Source: Serpentinimonas barnesii (lineage in GTDB: Bacteria; Pseudomonadota; Gammaproteobacteria; Burkholderiales; Burkholderiaceae_C). Taken from it: DNA of 64,000 bases. Shown here one piece after another: positions 10,449 through 18,785 of this stretch (its first letter is position 1; every line of letters starts with the position of its first letter). The stretch is taken from the NCBI RefSeq assembly GCF_000696225.1, contig NZ_BAWN01000006.1, positions 95,100-159,099 on the forward strand, given 5' to 3'. Made by a program: the position numbers and the translations under genes. The notes beneath the pieces are model-generated. The model was not told the origin of the DNA and did not search any database. It saw nothing but the letters and a program-made list of their open reading frames with translations.

Positions 10449-13166
10449 CTAGTCTGATTCGAGCGCGTGCAGCAGGTCGTGGTTTAGCTGCGCCTGCGCC
10501 CGCGCCAGGTGCAGGTGTGGGCCGCGAATCAGGAAGGTGTCCTCAACGCGCTCGCCCAGCGTGCTGATCTTGGCCAGTTGCACATCCACCTGATGCTGCG
10601 CCAGCACGCGCGCAATCGCGTACAGCAGCCCGATGCGGTCGCTGGACGACACGGTGAGCAGCCAGCGCTGGCCCTTTTCGTCGGGTTGCAGGCCCACGCG
10701 AGGCAGGATCGGAAAGCTTTTCACACGGCGCGATAGCCGCCCTTTGCCCGGCGCGGGCAGGGGGCCACCCTGCTGCAGCGCCAGCGGCAAGTCGTTCTCC
10801 ACCTGCGCGATCCACTCGCGGTGCTGGTCCGGCATGCTGGCCGGCAACACTTGGAAGGTGTCGAGCGCAAAACCATCGAGGGTGGTGTGGATCTTGGCGT
10901 CTTGGATGCTAAAACCACCGCGATCAAAATAGGCGCAGGCGCGCACGAACAATTCGGCGTGGTCGGCGGTGTAGATCAAGACCTGCAACCCTTCCCCGAT
11001 CGGCGACTGGCGCACACGCACCAAGGGGCTGGGCGCGGCCTCGCGCAGTTTTGCACCCAAGCCCGTTGCGCGCTCGTGCAGCACCTTGCTGATCTGGCGC
11101 GTGTGCCACGCGATTTCGTCGGCCGAGTGGCGCATGAAGTAGCCCACGTCGAGCTGCTGCCACAGGCGCTGGTGCGCCAGCTGTGGCAGCGCATGCAGCG
11201 CCAGCCGGGCCAGCGCCTCGCGTTTGCGCGCTTCGATCTCGGCCGCCGGGTCGGGGGCGCCGCCACCGAGCACGCGCAAAGTGGCGTGGTACAGGTCTTC
11301 GAGCAGCTTGCCCTTCCAGGCGTTCCAGACCTTGGGGCTGGTGCCGCGGATGTCGGCCACGGTGAGCAGGTACAGCGCGGTCAGGCGGCGTTCGCTGCCC
11401 ACCCGGCGCGCAAAGGCGGCGATCACGTCGGGGTCGGACAAGTCTTCTTTTTGCGCCACCCGGCTCATGCTCAGGTGCTCGGCCACAAGGAAGCGGATCA
11501 GATCGGCGTCGGCCCGCTCGATGCCGTGCTGGCGCGCAAAGCTGGCCACCTCGCGCGCACCGACCTCGGAGTGGTCGCCCCCGCGGCCCTTGCCGATGTC
11601 GTGAAACAAGGCCGCCACGTAAAGCAGCCAGGGCTGGTCCCAGCCTGCGGCCAGGCGCGCGCAAAAGGGGTATTCGTGCGCGTGTTCGGGAATAAAGAAG
11701 CGCCGCACATTGCGCAGCACCATCAGGATGTGCTGATCGACCGTGTAGACGTGAAACAGGTCGTGCTGCATCTGCCCAACGGTGCTGCGAAAGGCCCACA
11801 GGTAGCGCCCCAGCACCGAGGTCTGGTTCATGAGCCTGAAGGCGTGCGTGATGCCGCTGGGCTGCTGCAAAATGCGCATGAAGGTGGCGCGGTTGCGCGG
11901 GTCGCGCCGAAACGCCGCGTTCATCAGCCCGCGTGCGTTGTAGAGCGCGCGCAGGGTGCGCGCCGACAGCCCCGTGATGCCGGGCGCGGTCTGGTGCAGC
12001 AAAAAGGTTTCCAGTATGGCTTGCGGGTGCTGCCAGTACAGGTCGTCGCTGGCGATTTCGAGCATGCCGTCTTTGTCGAAAAAATGCTCGGTCAGGGCGC
12101 GCAGGGGCGGCGCGTTGCCGCGCTGGTCGGCGTCGATGCGCTCCTGGATGTTGAGCAGCAGCACCTCGTTGAGCTGCGTCACGGCCTTGGCGGCCCAGTA
12201 GTAGCGCCGCATCAGGGCTTCGCTGGCGCGGCGTGCGCCGCGGGCGTGCAGGGCTTTGGGGCTTTGTGCCTCATCGCCCTCGAGCTGGGCGCGGTAGCCA
12301 AAGGCCTGCGCCAGCGCCGATTGCAAATCGAACACCAGCCGGTCTTCGCGCCGCCCGGCCAGCACGTGCAGCCGGGCCCGAATCAGGCTCAGCAACGCCT
12401 CGTTGGCCTTGAGCTGGCGCCCCTCTAGGGCCGTGGCCAGGCCGCGCTGCACCAGCTCGTCCCACGAGTGGCCCAAACCAGCGGCCTTGGCCAGCCAGAG
12501 GATGGTGTGCAGGTCGCGCAAGCCTCCGGGCGACTCCTTGCAGTTGGGCTCTAGCGCGTAGGGGGTGTTTTCGAATTTCTGGTGGCGCTGGCGCTGCTCC
12601 AGCAACTTGGCCTGCATGAAGGCGCGCGCATCGAGGGCGTCGAACAGCGCGCACACCAGCGACTCAAACGGCTTGCGGGCCCCGGCCAGCCAGCGGCTTT
12701 CCAGCAAGGCGGTTTGCACCGTAACGTCGGCGGAGGCCTCGTGCAGGCACTGCGCCTGCGTGCGCACGCTCGATCCGATGCTGAGCCCCATGTCCCAGCA
12801 GGCACCAATAAAACCCTCCAACGCCACCTTGACGGCCGGTTGGGCCTCGAGATCGAGCGCCTCGGGCAGCAGCAGCAGCACGTCGATATCGGAATGCGGG
12901 AACAGCTCGCCGCGTCCGTAGCCACCCACCGCCACCAGCGTGCAGCCCGGCGGCAGCGCGGCCTGGCGCCAGAGCTGGCGCAACACCTCGTCGGCCAGGC
13001 GCGCCAGCCGCCGCAGGGGCGCGTGGATGCCGCGCGCCGTGCCTTCCCAGTGGCCGATGCTCGCCAAAATGGCTGCCCGGTCGCCTTGGTAGCGCTGGCG
13101 CAGGGCGGCAAGCGGCAGAGTTGCGGGATCGGCGGCAGGGGTGGCTTGCATGGAATAGGGGGGCAT
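10449..13166 (-). CDS. glnD: [Protein-PII] uridylyltransferase / uridylyl-removing enzyme GlnD
   Basis: GlnD (905 aa from this start) senses glutamine and modifies PII proteins. The nucleotidyltransferase motif GGYGRGELFPHSDIDVLL is near residue 95. A large linker follows, then the HD hydrolase domain (ALFHDIGKGRGGDHSEVG) and two C-terminal ACT domains (VLIYTADHAELFVRACAYFD; LTVSSSDRIGLLYAIARVL) that bind glutamine. The frame runs on to 13319, overlapping map, but homology does not. ATG 13166 or 13151 are plausible starts and neither has a strong ribosome binding site. It lies 50 bp downstream of map on the same strand. The family length is about 860-900 aa. Confidence 0.95.
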   Translation of the reverse strand: MPPYSMQATPAADPATLPLAALRQRYQGDRAAILASIGHWEGTARGIHAPLRRLARLADEVLRQLWRQAALPPGCTLVAVGGYGRGELFPHSDIDVLLLLPEALDLEAQPAVKVALEGFIGACWDMGLSIGSSVRTQAQCLHEASADVTVQTALLESRWLAGARKPFESLVCALFDALDARAFMQAKLLEQRQRHQKFENTPYALEPNCKESPGGLRDLHTILWLAKAAGLGHSWDELVQRGLATALEGRQLKANEALLSLIRARLHVLAGRREDRLVFDLQSALAQAFGYRAQLEGDEAQSPKALHARGARRASEALMRRYYWAAKAVTQLNEVLLLNIQERIDADQRGNAPPLRALTEHFFDKDGMLEIASDDLYWQHPQAILETFLLHQTAPGITGLSARTLRALYNARGLMNAAFRRDPRNRATFMRILQQPSGITHAFRLMNQTSVLGRYLWAFRSTVGQMQHDLFHVYTVDQHILMVLRNVRRFFIPEHAHEYPFCARLAAGWDQPWLLYVAALFHDIGKGRGGDHSEVGAREVASFARQHGIERADADLIRFLVAEHLSMSRVAQKEDLSDPDVIAAFARRVGSERRLTALYLLTVADIRGTSPKVWNAWKGKLLEDLYHATLRVLGGGAPDPAAEIEARKREALARLALHALPQLAHQRLWQQLDVGYFMRHSADEIAWHTRQISKVLHERATGLGAKLREAAPSPLVRVRQSPIGEGLQVLIYTADHAELFVRACAYFDRGGFSIQDAKIHTTLDGFALDTFQVLPASMPDQHREWIAQVENDLPLALQQGGPLPAPGKGRLSRRVKSFPILPRVGLQPDEKGQRWLLTVSSSDRIGLLYAIARVLAQHQVDVQLAKISTLGERVEDTFLIRGPHLHLARAQAQLNHDLLHALESD

Positions 13167-13216
13167 GCAAAACGAGGTGGCTGCGGCAGCCAGTTCGCCA
13201 GCCGGCCGGATTGGGT

Positions 13217-14029
13217 TTAGGCCTGCAGGCGCAGCGCGGTGGGCGGTGGCGGCGGCGAGCCGGCCGAAAGCGTCAGAATTTCGAAGCCGGTTTCGGTGCA
13301 CAACACGGTGTGCTCCCATTGCGCCGAGAGCGAGCGGTCTTTGGTGGCAATGGTCCAGCCGTCGCCCATTTCGCGGATTTCGCGCCGGCCCTGGTTGATC
13401 ATGGGCTCAATGGTGAAGGTCATGCCAGCTTGCAGCGCCATGCCGGTGCCGGGGCGGCCATAGTGCAGCACCTGCGGCTCCTCGTGGAATTGCTGCCCGA
13501 TGCCGTGGCCGCAGAACTCGCGCACCACCGAGTAGCCGGCGGCTTCGGCGTGCTGCTGGATCGCGTACCCGATGTCGCCCAAACGCGCCCCTGGGCGCAC
13601 ACGCTCAATGCCCTTCCACATCGCCTCGTAGGTGATGGTGCACAGGCGCAGCGCCGCCGGGGCCGCGGCACCCACCACGAACATGCGGCTGGTGTCGCCG
13701 TGCCAGCCGTCTTTGATGACCGTGACGTCGATGTTGACGATGTCGCCGCGCTTGAGCGGCTTGTCGTTGGGGATACCGTGGCAGATCACCTGGTTGACCG
13801 AGGTGCAGATGCTCTTGGGGTAGGGCGCATAACCGCCGGGCGCGTAGTTGAGCGGGGCCGGGATGGCTTGCTGTACCCCAACGATGTAGTCGTGCGCCAG
13901 CCGGTCGAGCTCGTTGGTGTTGATGCCGGCTTGCACGAATGGGCCGAGGTAGTCGAGCACCTCGCTGGCCAGGCGCCCGGCGCGGCGCATGCCTTCGATG
14001 CCGCTTGCGTCCTTGATGGTGACGGTCAT
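13217..14029 (-). CDS. map: Methionine aminopeptidase, type I
   Basis: This enzyme (270 aa) removes the N-terminal Met from nascent proteins. The metal ligands are in place: two Asp in NIDVTVIKDGWHGDTSRMF, His in FCGHGIGQQFHEEP, Glu in FTIEPMI and Glu in QWEHTVLCTETG. There is no N-terminal zinc extension, so it is the short type Ia form. It is upstream of glnD; in many proteobacteria map sits between rpsB and glnD, but here the side towards higher coordinates is a tRNA-linked island. Confidence 0.97.
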   Translation of the reverse strand: MTVTIKDASGIEGMRRAGRLASEVLDYLGPFVQAGINTNELDRLAHDYIVGVQQAIPAPLNYAPGGYAPYPKSICTSVNQVICHGIPNDKPLKRGDIVNIDVTVIKDGWHGDTSRMFVVGAAAPAALRLCTITYEAMWKGIERVRPGARLGDIGYAIQQHAEAAGYSVVREFCGHGIGQQFHEEPQVLHYGRPGTGMALQAGMTFTIEPMINQGRREIREMGDGWTIATKDRSLSAQWEHTVLCTETGFEILTLSAGSPPPPPTALRLQA

Positions 14030-14052
14030 GGGAAGAATGAAAATGGGACGAT

Positions 14053-14105
14053 TGGCCCGCCCGACAGGGGTCGAACCTGTGACCTACGCCTTAGAAGGCG
14101 GTTGC
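14053..14105 (-). repeat. Duplicated 3' part of tRNA-Arg (attachment-site-like remnant)
   Basis: These 53 bases match the 3' part of the intact tRNA-Arg at 15247-15323 at 50 positions, in the same orientation, from the last bases of the D stem through the encoded CCA. Two of the three differences are a compensating swap in the anticodon stem (G-C turned to C-G), so this piece comes from a related but separate functional tRNA-Arg lineage. The 5' part is missing, so it cannot make a tRNA. This is the expected leftover when an element integrates into the 3' end of a tRNA gene. Confidence 0.8.
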
Positions 14106-14303
14106 GGGCATTTATAGGAAATTGATTTACAACGGGTTTTTGCGTTTTTGCTGAGATTTTGGGCGCATCTGTGGCGCAAACAAATGGCAATGGAGTAACG
14201 CAATGATACATGGCGGATGCGGTGCGCCGCCGGGTGTGCTGCCGTGGCGAGGGCCTGTCGCCCAAGGCCCGTCGCGAGCTGCTGGGGCATTCGCAGCTTT
14301 CGC

Positions 14304-14351
14304 TTGCACTGTAAGGCCGGGCAGGTCTAAAATGACCTCATGTAGTCACAT
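14304..14351 (+). promoter_or_regulatory. Promoter and inverted repeats of the island TA operon
   Basis: TTGCAC (14304-14309) and TAAAAT (14328-14333) are 18 bp apart, ending 29 bp before the antitoxin ATG. AGGTC (14323-14327) and GACCT (14334-14338) form an inverted repeat around the -10, and ATGT-N4-ACAT (14340-14351) a second. Phd/VapB antitoxins usually repress their own promoter at such palindromes. The stretch 14106-14303 before it holds no gene I can support. Confidence 0.45.
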
Positions 14352-14362
14352 AGAGATTCATC

Positions 14363-14617
14363 ATGGAAACATTGCAAATTCGTCAAGCCAAAGCCAGCTT
14401 TTCTGCGCTGGTGGCCGCGGCTGAACAAGGCCGCCCCACCTTGGTCAGCCGCCACGGTCAGCCCTGTGCCATGATCGTGCCGGTGGCCGATGGCGCGCGC
14501 CTCTACCCGCTGGAAATGCCCAACCTAGCCAACTATCTGTTGGCACTGCCCGAGCCACTGGAAGCGCTGGAGACCGAGCGCGACACCACCCCGCTGCGAG
14601 GGGTTGATTTTGACTAA
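14363..14617 (+). CDS. Type II antitoxin, Phd/YefM family
   Basis: The 84-residue protein begins METLQIRQAKASFSALVAAAEQG, the fold by which Phd/YefM antitoxins dimerise and bind DNA, followed by RHGQPCAMIVPV. The acidic tail (LETERDTTPLRGVDFD) would occupy the toxin active site. The toxin gene overlaps its last codons. It should bind the toxin and repress the shared promoter. The partner is a PIN toxin, a common combination. Confidence 0.85.
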   Translation: METLQIRQAKASFSALVAAAEQGRPTLVSRHGQPCAMIVPVADGARLYPLEMPNLANYLLALPEPLEALETERDTTPLRGVDFD

Positions 14618-15062
14618 GGGTTATCTGCTGGATACCAGCGTGCTGTCTTTGCTGGCACCCGGACGCGCGGCCTTGCTTGCCACCCCCTTGAGCGACTGGC
14701 TGCAAGCGCATCACCAAGCCCTGTTTCTGCCCGCCATAGCCATTGCCGAAATCGCGCAAGGCATCGGCAAGCTGCGCCGCGCCGGTAGCGTCGAGCGTGC
14801 CGACCGGCTTGACCGCTGGTTGGACGGCTTATTGGCCAGCTACACCGAGCGCATCTTGCCGCTGGATGCGCAAGCGGCGCGGCTGGCGGGGCAAATTTCC
14901 GATGCGGCCATCGCGCAGGGCCGCCACCCCGGCTTTGCCGACGTAGCCATTGCGGCGCTGGCGCAACACGCGGGCCTGCTGCTGCTCACCTGCAACCTCA
15001 AACACTTCCAGCCGCTGGGCGTGGCCTGCGCTGACCCACTGGTCGCACTGCCTTCGGAATAA
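14610..15062 (+). CDS. vapC: VapC-type PIN-domain toxin (ribonuclease)
   Basis: This PIN-domain protein (150 aa) begins MTKGYLLDTSVLSLL with the first catalytic Asp. Further acidic residues are in AIAIAEIAQGI and HPGFADVAIAALA. Such toxins cut tRNA or rRNA. GAGGGG at 14598-14603 is 6 bp before TTG 14610, so I prefer this start to the in-frame TTG at 14604. The start lies inside the antitoxin gene, giving coupled translation. The remaining island sequence up to the tRNA (15063-15246) shows no gene. Confidence 0.85.
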   Translation: MTKGYLLDTSVLSLLAPGRAALLATPLSDWLQAHHQALFLPAIAIAEIAQGIGKLRRAGSVERADRLDRWLDGLLASYTERILPLDAQAARLAGQISDAAIAQGRHPGFADVAIAALAQHAGLLLLTCNLKHFQPLGVACADPLVALPSE

Positions 15063-15246
15063 GCATTTACCATGCCCTGATGGCCACCCCAAACTGCAGC
15101 GGTGCATTAGCCGATCTTGGATGGTGCTTGCCCTCGAGGGCGTTGAAAGCAGGCGGATGTTCGTCATGCCCGCAGCCGCTATGCAGTTTGTCAGATACTG
15201 ATCTATATCAGCGACATTAGAAAAGTTCGCTAATCTGTTGTTTTTA

Positions 15247-15323
15247 TGGCCTGCCCGACAGGGGTCGAACCTGTGACCTACGGCTTAGAAGGCCGTTGCT
15301 CTATCCAGCTGAGCTACGGGCAG
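15247..15323 (-). tRNA. tRNA-Arg (anticodon UCU)
   Basis: On the minus strand a full cloverleaf is seen: 7-bp acceptor CTGCCCG/CGGGCAG, D arm GCTC...GAGC, anticodon stem ACGGC/GCCGT with loop CTTCTAA (anticodon TCT), T arm with GTTCGACCC, discriminator G, and an encoded CCA at 15249-15247. It is the intact end of the island at 14053-15323. Confidence 0.97.
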
Positions 15324-15377
15324 AGGGTGGTGCCGCCATGGTAACGAGACTTGCGCAAGCCAAGGGGCCGTGGGGTC

Positions 15378-17888
15378 TCAGAGGAAATTGGGATTGATTT
15401 TAGCAGTGCGCTGCAAGAAATCGGTGAACGCCGCCGCCGGCATGGGGCGTGCGTAGTGGTGGCCCTGGGCTTCGTCGCAGCCCAAAGCGGCAATGCGTTC
15501 GGCCACCGCCGCCGTTTCCACCCCTTCGGCGACGGTGCGCAGCCCCAGGCTGGCGGCCATTTGGATGATGGCGCGCACGATGGCGGCGTCGTCTGGGTCG
15601 GTGAGCAGGTCGCGCACAAAAGACTGGTCGATCTTGAGCTTGTCCACCGCAAAGCGCTTGAGGTAGGACAGGCTGGAGTAGCCGGTGCCAAAATCGTCAA
15701 TCGCGAGCTTCACCCCCATGCCCTTGAGCCGGCGCACCAGGTCGAGCATGGCTTGGGTGTTGTGCAGCAGCAGCGATTCGGTGAGTTCCAGCTCCAGCAG
15801 GTGCGCGGGCAAGCCGCTGCGTTGCAGCGCCTGGCGCAGCGTGGCCTCGAGGTCGCCGCGCTTGAACTGCACCGCCGAAAGGTTGACAGCCAGCAGCAGC
15901 GGCGGATGGCCGGCATCGAGCCAAGCACGGCCTTGGCGGCAGACCTCTTCAATCACCCAGGCGCCGATGGGCACGATCAGGCCGCTTTCTTCTGCGATCG
16001 GGATGAAGCGCGCCGGCGCGATCAGCCCCTGCTCGGGGTGTAGCCAGCGCAGCAGCGCCTCGGCCCCTATCAGGGCGCCAGTGCGCAGATCGAACTGGGG
16101 CTGGTAGTGCAATTGCAGCTCGCCTTGCTCAAGCGCCCGGCGCAGGCCGCTGCGCAGCCGCAAGTGCTCGCCAGCCTGCTGACCCATTTCGTCGTTAAAA
16201 AAGTGGTGGCTGTTGCGGCCCGACTCTTTGGCCCGGTACATCGCCATATCGGCTTTGCGCAGCAGGGTGTCGAAGTCGCGCCCGTCGCTGGGAAAGAGTG
16301 CCACCCCGATCGAAAAACTCAGCACCAGCTCGTGCGAGTCGAGCACAAAGGGGGCCTCCATGCAAGCCGTGATTTTGCCCAGCACCGCCAAGGTGGCGTG
16401 CTGGTCAACCAAGTGGCTTAAAAGGGCGATGAACTCGTCGCCCCCTTGGCGGCTCAGGGTGTCGGTGTCGCGCAGACAGCCGAGCAAGCGCTGGGTGACT
16501 TGCTGCAGCAGCACATCGCCAGCGGCATGGCCGAGCGTGTCGTTAATTTGCTTGAAATTGTCGAGGTCGAGGCAGAGCAGGGCGAGGTGCTGTTGCTCGC
16601 GCTCGGCTTGCGCCAGTGCCTGCTGCAGCCGGTCCTGCAGCAGCAGGCGGTTGGGCAGTCCGGTCAGGGCGTCGTGGTAGGCCAGGTGCGCAATCTGTTG
16701 TTCAGCCAATCGGCGTTCAGTGATGTCGCTTGCCAAGGTCAAAAATTCATGCACTTGGCCTTGCTCATCGGGCATCGGGGCCACGGTCAGGCTCACTTCG
16801 AAGCGGCTGCCGTCGCGGCGATGGCGTTCGGTTTCAAACTGCAACAGGGTCTGGCCAGCCAGCACGGCATCGATCTGCTGCTGGCATTGCTCGTGCAGGT
16901 GCTCGGGCACCATGGGCAGTGTCTGGCCCATGATTTCGTCGGCCCGCCAGCCGAACATGGCCTCGGCCGCCGGGTTCCAGCTCAGCACCTGGTTTTGCCG
17001 GTCGCGGGTATAAATGGCCAGCGGGGCGCAGCGAAACATGGCATCGAAGCGCTGGTTGGCGCGCTGCAAGGCCTCGGTGCGTTCGGTCACGCGCCGCTCC
17101 AGCTCGGCGTGGGCACTGGCCAACTCCAGCTCTACCGCCTTGCGCTGGCTGATGTCGTCGCTGATCCAGATCGTGATTTTTTCTTCGCCGGCCTGCGGCA
17201 GCGCGCGCGCCAGGTGTCGAAACCACACCAAGGAGCCATCGCGGCGGCGGTTGCGCCACTCGATGTCGATGCGCTCGCCGGCGGCCAGACGGGCTCCGAT
17301 GGCCAAGCCGAAGCGCTGGTAGTCGTCGGCGGAGCTGAAAAAGACCTCGGCGCTGTTGCCCAGCAATTCACCCGGGGCGTAGCCCAGCAGTTCTTCAAAG
17401 CGCGGGTTGCAGTGCTCGATCAGGCCGTTGCAGGTAAACAAAATGCCCACGCTGGCGTTTTCGAGTATGGCCTGTTGCTGTATCAGCAGACGGCGCAAGT
17501 GCGATTCAGAGCGCTTGCGCTCCCCGATGTCTTCAAGAATCCAAATCGTGCCGTCGGCGCTGTTATCTGGGTTGATGGCTTTGGCGCGCAGGTGGCAATG
17601 CACGGCGCTGCCATCGCGCCGGCGCATCAGGCGCTCTTGCTCGAACAATTGGCCTGCGGCCAGCAGATGCGAGGCCTGCTGCCCCATGTCGGCGTAATCG
17701 GAGTCGGAAAAGTACAGCACCGAGGCCGGTTGGCCAATCAGTTCGCCCTGCTGCCAGCCAAAAAGCTCGGCTGCGCGCGGGTTGCAATGCTCGACCACGC
17801 GCCGGCGCGTGAGCAGAATGCCGACCCAAGCATTTTGCAAAATGGCTTGGTATTCGAGCTCGAGTTGGCTGGGGGCAGAGGCGTTCAA
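15378..17888 (-). CDS. PAS-PAS-PAS-GGDEF-EAL cyclic-di-GMP signalling protein
   Basis: This 836-residue protein has three PAS sensor domains (about 10-125, 135-255, 275-400, the last two joined by a coiled coil near ELASAHAELERRVTERTEAL). A GGDEF domain follows, with intact RQGGDEF and an inhibitory-site RxxD just upstream. The EAL domain has intact GAEALLRW and DDFGTGYSSL. Both cyclase and phosphodiesterase motifs look complete, so net activity cannot be told. There is no transmembrane segment, suggesting a cytosolic sensor. It stands alone, 65 bp from the GntR gene on the same strand. Confidence 0.93.
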   Translation of the reverse strand: MNASAPSQLELEYQAILQNAWVGILLTRRRVVEHCNPRAAELFGWQQGELIGQPASVLYFSDSDYADMGQQASHLLAAGQLFEQERLMRRRDGSAVHCHLRAKAINPDNSADGTIWILEDIGERKRSESHLRRLLIQQQAILENASVGILFTCNGLIEHCNPRFEELLGYAPGELLGNSAEVFFSSADDYQRFGLAIGARLAAGERIDIEWRNRRRDGSLVWFRHLARALPQAGEEKITIWISDDISQRKAVELELASAHAELERRVTERTEALQRANQRFDAMFRCAPLAIYTRDRQNQVLSWNPAAEAMFGWRADEIMGQTLPMVPEHLHEQCQQQIDAVLAGQTLLQFETERHRRDGSRFEVSLTVAPMPDEQGQVHEFLTLASDITERRLAEQQIAHLAYHDALTGLPNRLLLQDRLQQALAQAEREQQHLALLCLDLDNFKQINDTLGHAAGDVLLQQVTQRLLGCLRDTDTLSRQGGDEFIALLSHLVDQHATLAVLGKITACMEAPFVLDSHELVLSFSIGVALFPSDGRDFDTLLRKADMAMYRAKESGRNSHHFFNDEMGQQAGEHLRLRSGLRRALEQGELQLHYQPQFDLRTGALIGAEALLRWLHPEQGLIAPARFIPIAEESGLIVPIGAWVIEEVCRQGRAWLDAGHPPLLLAVNLSAVQFKRGDLEATLRQALQRSGLPAHLLELELTESLLLHNTQAMLDLVRRLKGMGVKLAIDDFGTGYSSLSYLKRFAVDKLKIDQSFVRDLLTDPDDAAIVRAIIQMAASLGLRTVAEGVETAAVAERIAALGCDEAQGHHYARPMPAAAFTDFLQRTAKINPNFL

Positions 17889-17953
17889 GTCGGGGTTCTT
17901 TGCCTAGACATTTCTGTCTTTCTATGGCTATTGAACCGATTTTATTATAGAAA

Positions 17954-18718
17954 TCAGATGGCTGCTCGAAGGCCTTGGGCAAAGTGCGCGGCCATCTGTT
18001 GCCGCGCTTGTTCGGCATCGCGCGCTTGCAGCGCCGCCATGAGGGCGCGGTGCTCCTGCAGCGATTGCTGCAAGCGACCTTGGCGCAGCAGCGAGCCGTG
18101 GCGGTTGAGCTTCATAACCTTGCGCAGATCGGCCACCACCTGCATGCGCCAGCGATTGCCCGCTAGGTGCAGCAACTGCAGGTGAAAGGCCTCGTTGGCA
18201 GCCAGGAAGCGCTCGGGCGAGCTTGGACGGGTGTCGGTGCGGGGTTCGGTGCTGGGCTTTTCCACTTCTTGCGCCGCGTCTTCAAGCTGCTGGTGCAAGT
18301 CTTGCAGTTGCTGCATTTGCTCGCCGCTGGCGTGGCGGCAGGCGGCGGCGGCGGCGTCGGCCTCCAGCAGCGCCAGCAGTTCATAGACCTCGCGCAGGTC
18401 TTGCTCCGAGACCTCGGTCACGTAGGCGCCGCGGCGCAGCTTCATGGTCACCAGCCCCTCGGCCGCCAGCACCTTGAGCGCTTCGCGCAGCGGGGTGCGG
18501 CTGATGCCGAGTTCTTCGGCAATTTTGAGCTCGTCGATCCAACTGCCCGGCGCCAGCTCGCGGCTGAAAATGCGCAGGCGCAGGCGCTCGGCCACCTCTT
18601 GGTAGAGGGCGCGCGGGCGCAGGTGGGCGGAAGGAGTGCTCAAAATAGAGGCGCTTGAGGGTTGGGGTGCTGGGTTGTGCAAGCCGCAGATTGTAGCCTG
18701 GCTAAAATTTTGAATCAA
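17954..18718 (-). CDS. GntR-family (FCD/FadR subfamily) regulator of the methylmalonyl-CoA cluster
   Basis: An N-terminal winged helix (RALYQEVAERLRLRIFSRELAPG ... ELGISRTPLREALKVLAAEGLV) is followed by the all-helical FCD effector domain (REVYELLALLEADAAAAACRHA ... FHLQLLHLAGN). Such proteins bind small organic acids. It is divergent from the methylmalonyl-CoA mutase gene and probably controls it and itself. The ATG at 18718 lies inside the promoter (-35 at 18718-18713, -10 at 18695-18690), so translation more likely begins downstream, for example at TTG 18643, just before the conserved part. The linker near residues 150-170 is unusually long and polar. Confidence 0.88.
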   Translation of the reverse strand: MIQNFSQATICGLHNPAPQPSSASILSTPSAHLRPRALYQEVAERLRLRIFSRELAPGSWIDELKIAEELGISRTPLREALKVLAAEGLVTMKLRRGAYVTEVSEQDLREVYELLALLEADAAAAACRHASGEQMQQLQDLHQQLEDAAQEVEKPSTEPRTDTRPSSPERFLAANEAFHLQLLHLAGNRWRMQVVADLRKVMKLNRHGSLLRQGRLQQSLQEHRALMAALQARDAEQARQQMAAHFAQGLRAAI

Positions 18719-18739
18719 TAATTATAAATGCGCTAGAAT
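18690..18739. promoter_or_regulatory. Overlapping divergent promoters of gntR and the mutase gene
   Basis: Plus strand: TTGAAT (18710-18715), 18 bp, TAGAAT (18734-18739), towards the mutase ATG at 18786. Minus strand: TTGATT (18718-18713), 17 bp, TACAAT (18695-18690), towards the regulator. The two -35 elements overlap in the 9-bp palindrome TTGAATCAA (18710-18718). A regulator bound there would block both promoters at once. Confidence 0.55.
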
Positions 18740-18785
18740 CCAGCCACAGCTTGTACGCCCTGCGGGGCTTTGAGAGAGGTTCCCC

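Larger units (their letters stand above)
14053..15323. mobile_element. tRNA-Arg-bounded mini-island carrying a toxin-antitoxin pair
   Basis: The island is bounded by the intact tRNA-Arg (15247-15323, minus) and its displaced 3' duplicate (14053-14105, minus). Everything between lies downstream of the tRNA 3' end, the geometry left by tyrosine-recombinase integration. Cargo is a phd-like antitoxin and a vapC-like toxin. Both ends are A+T-richer than the neighbourhood (14106-14210; 15185-15246). No integrase gene remains, so this is a decayed or satellite element. The boundaries are seen; the integration history is inferred. Confidence 0.6.

Noticed and set aside
14210..14314. 34-codon frame ending RRELLGHSQLSLAL before the island antitoxin, resembling the end of a tyrosine recombinase
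   Set aside because: LLGHS alone is too short, and the catalytic Arg/Tyr context is absent; it may be an integrase remnant, but the sequence does not support a call.
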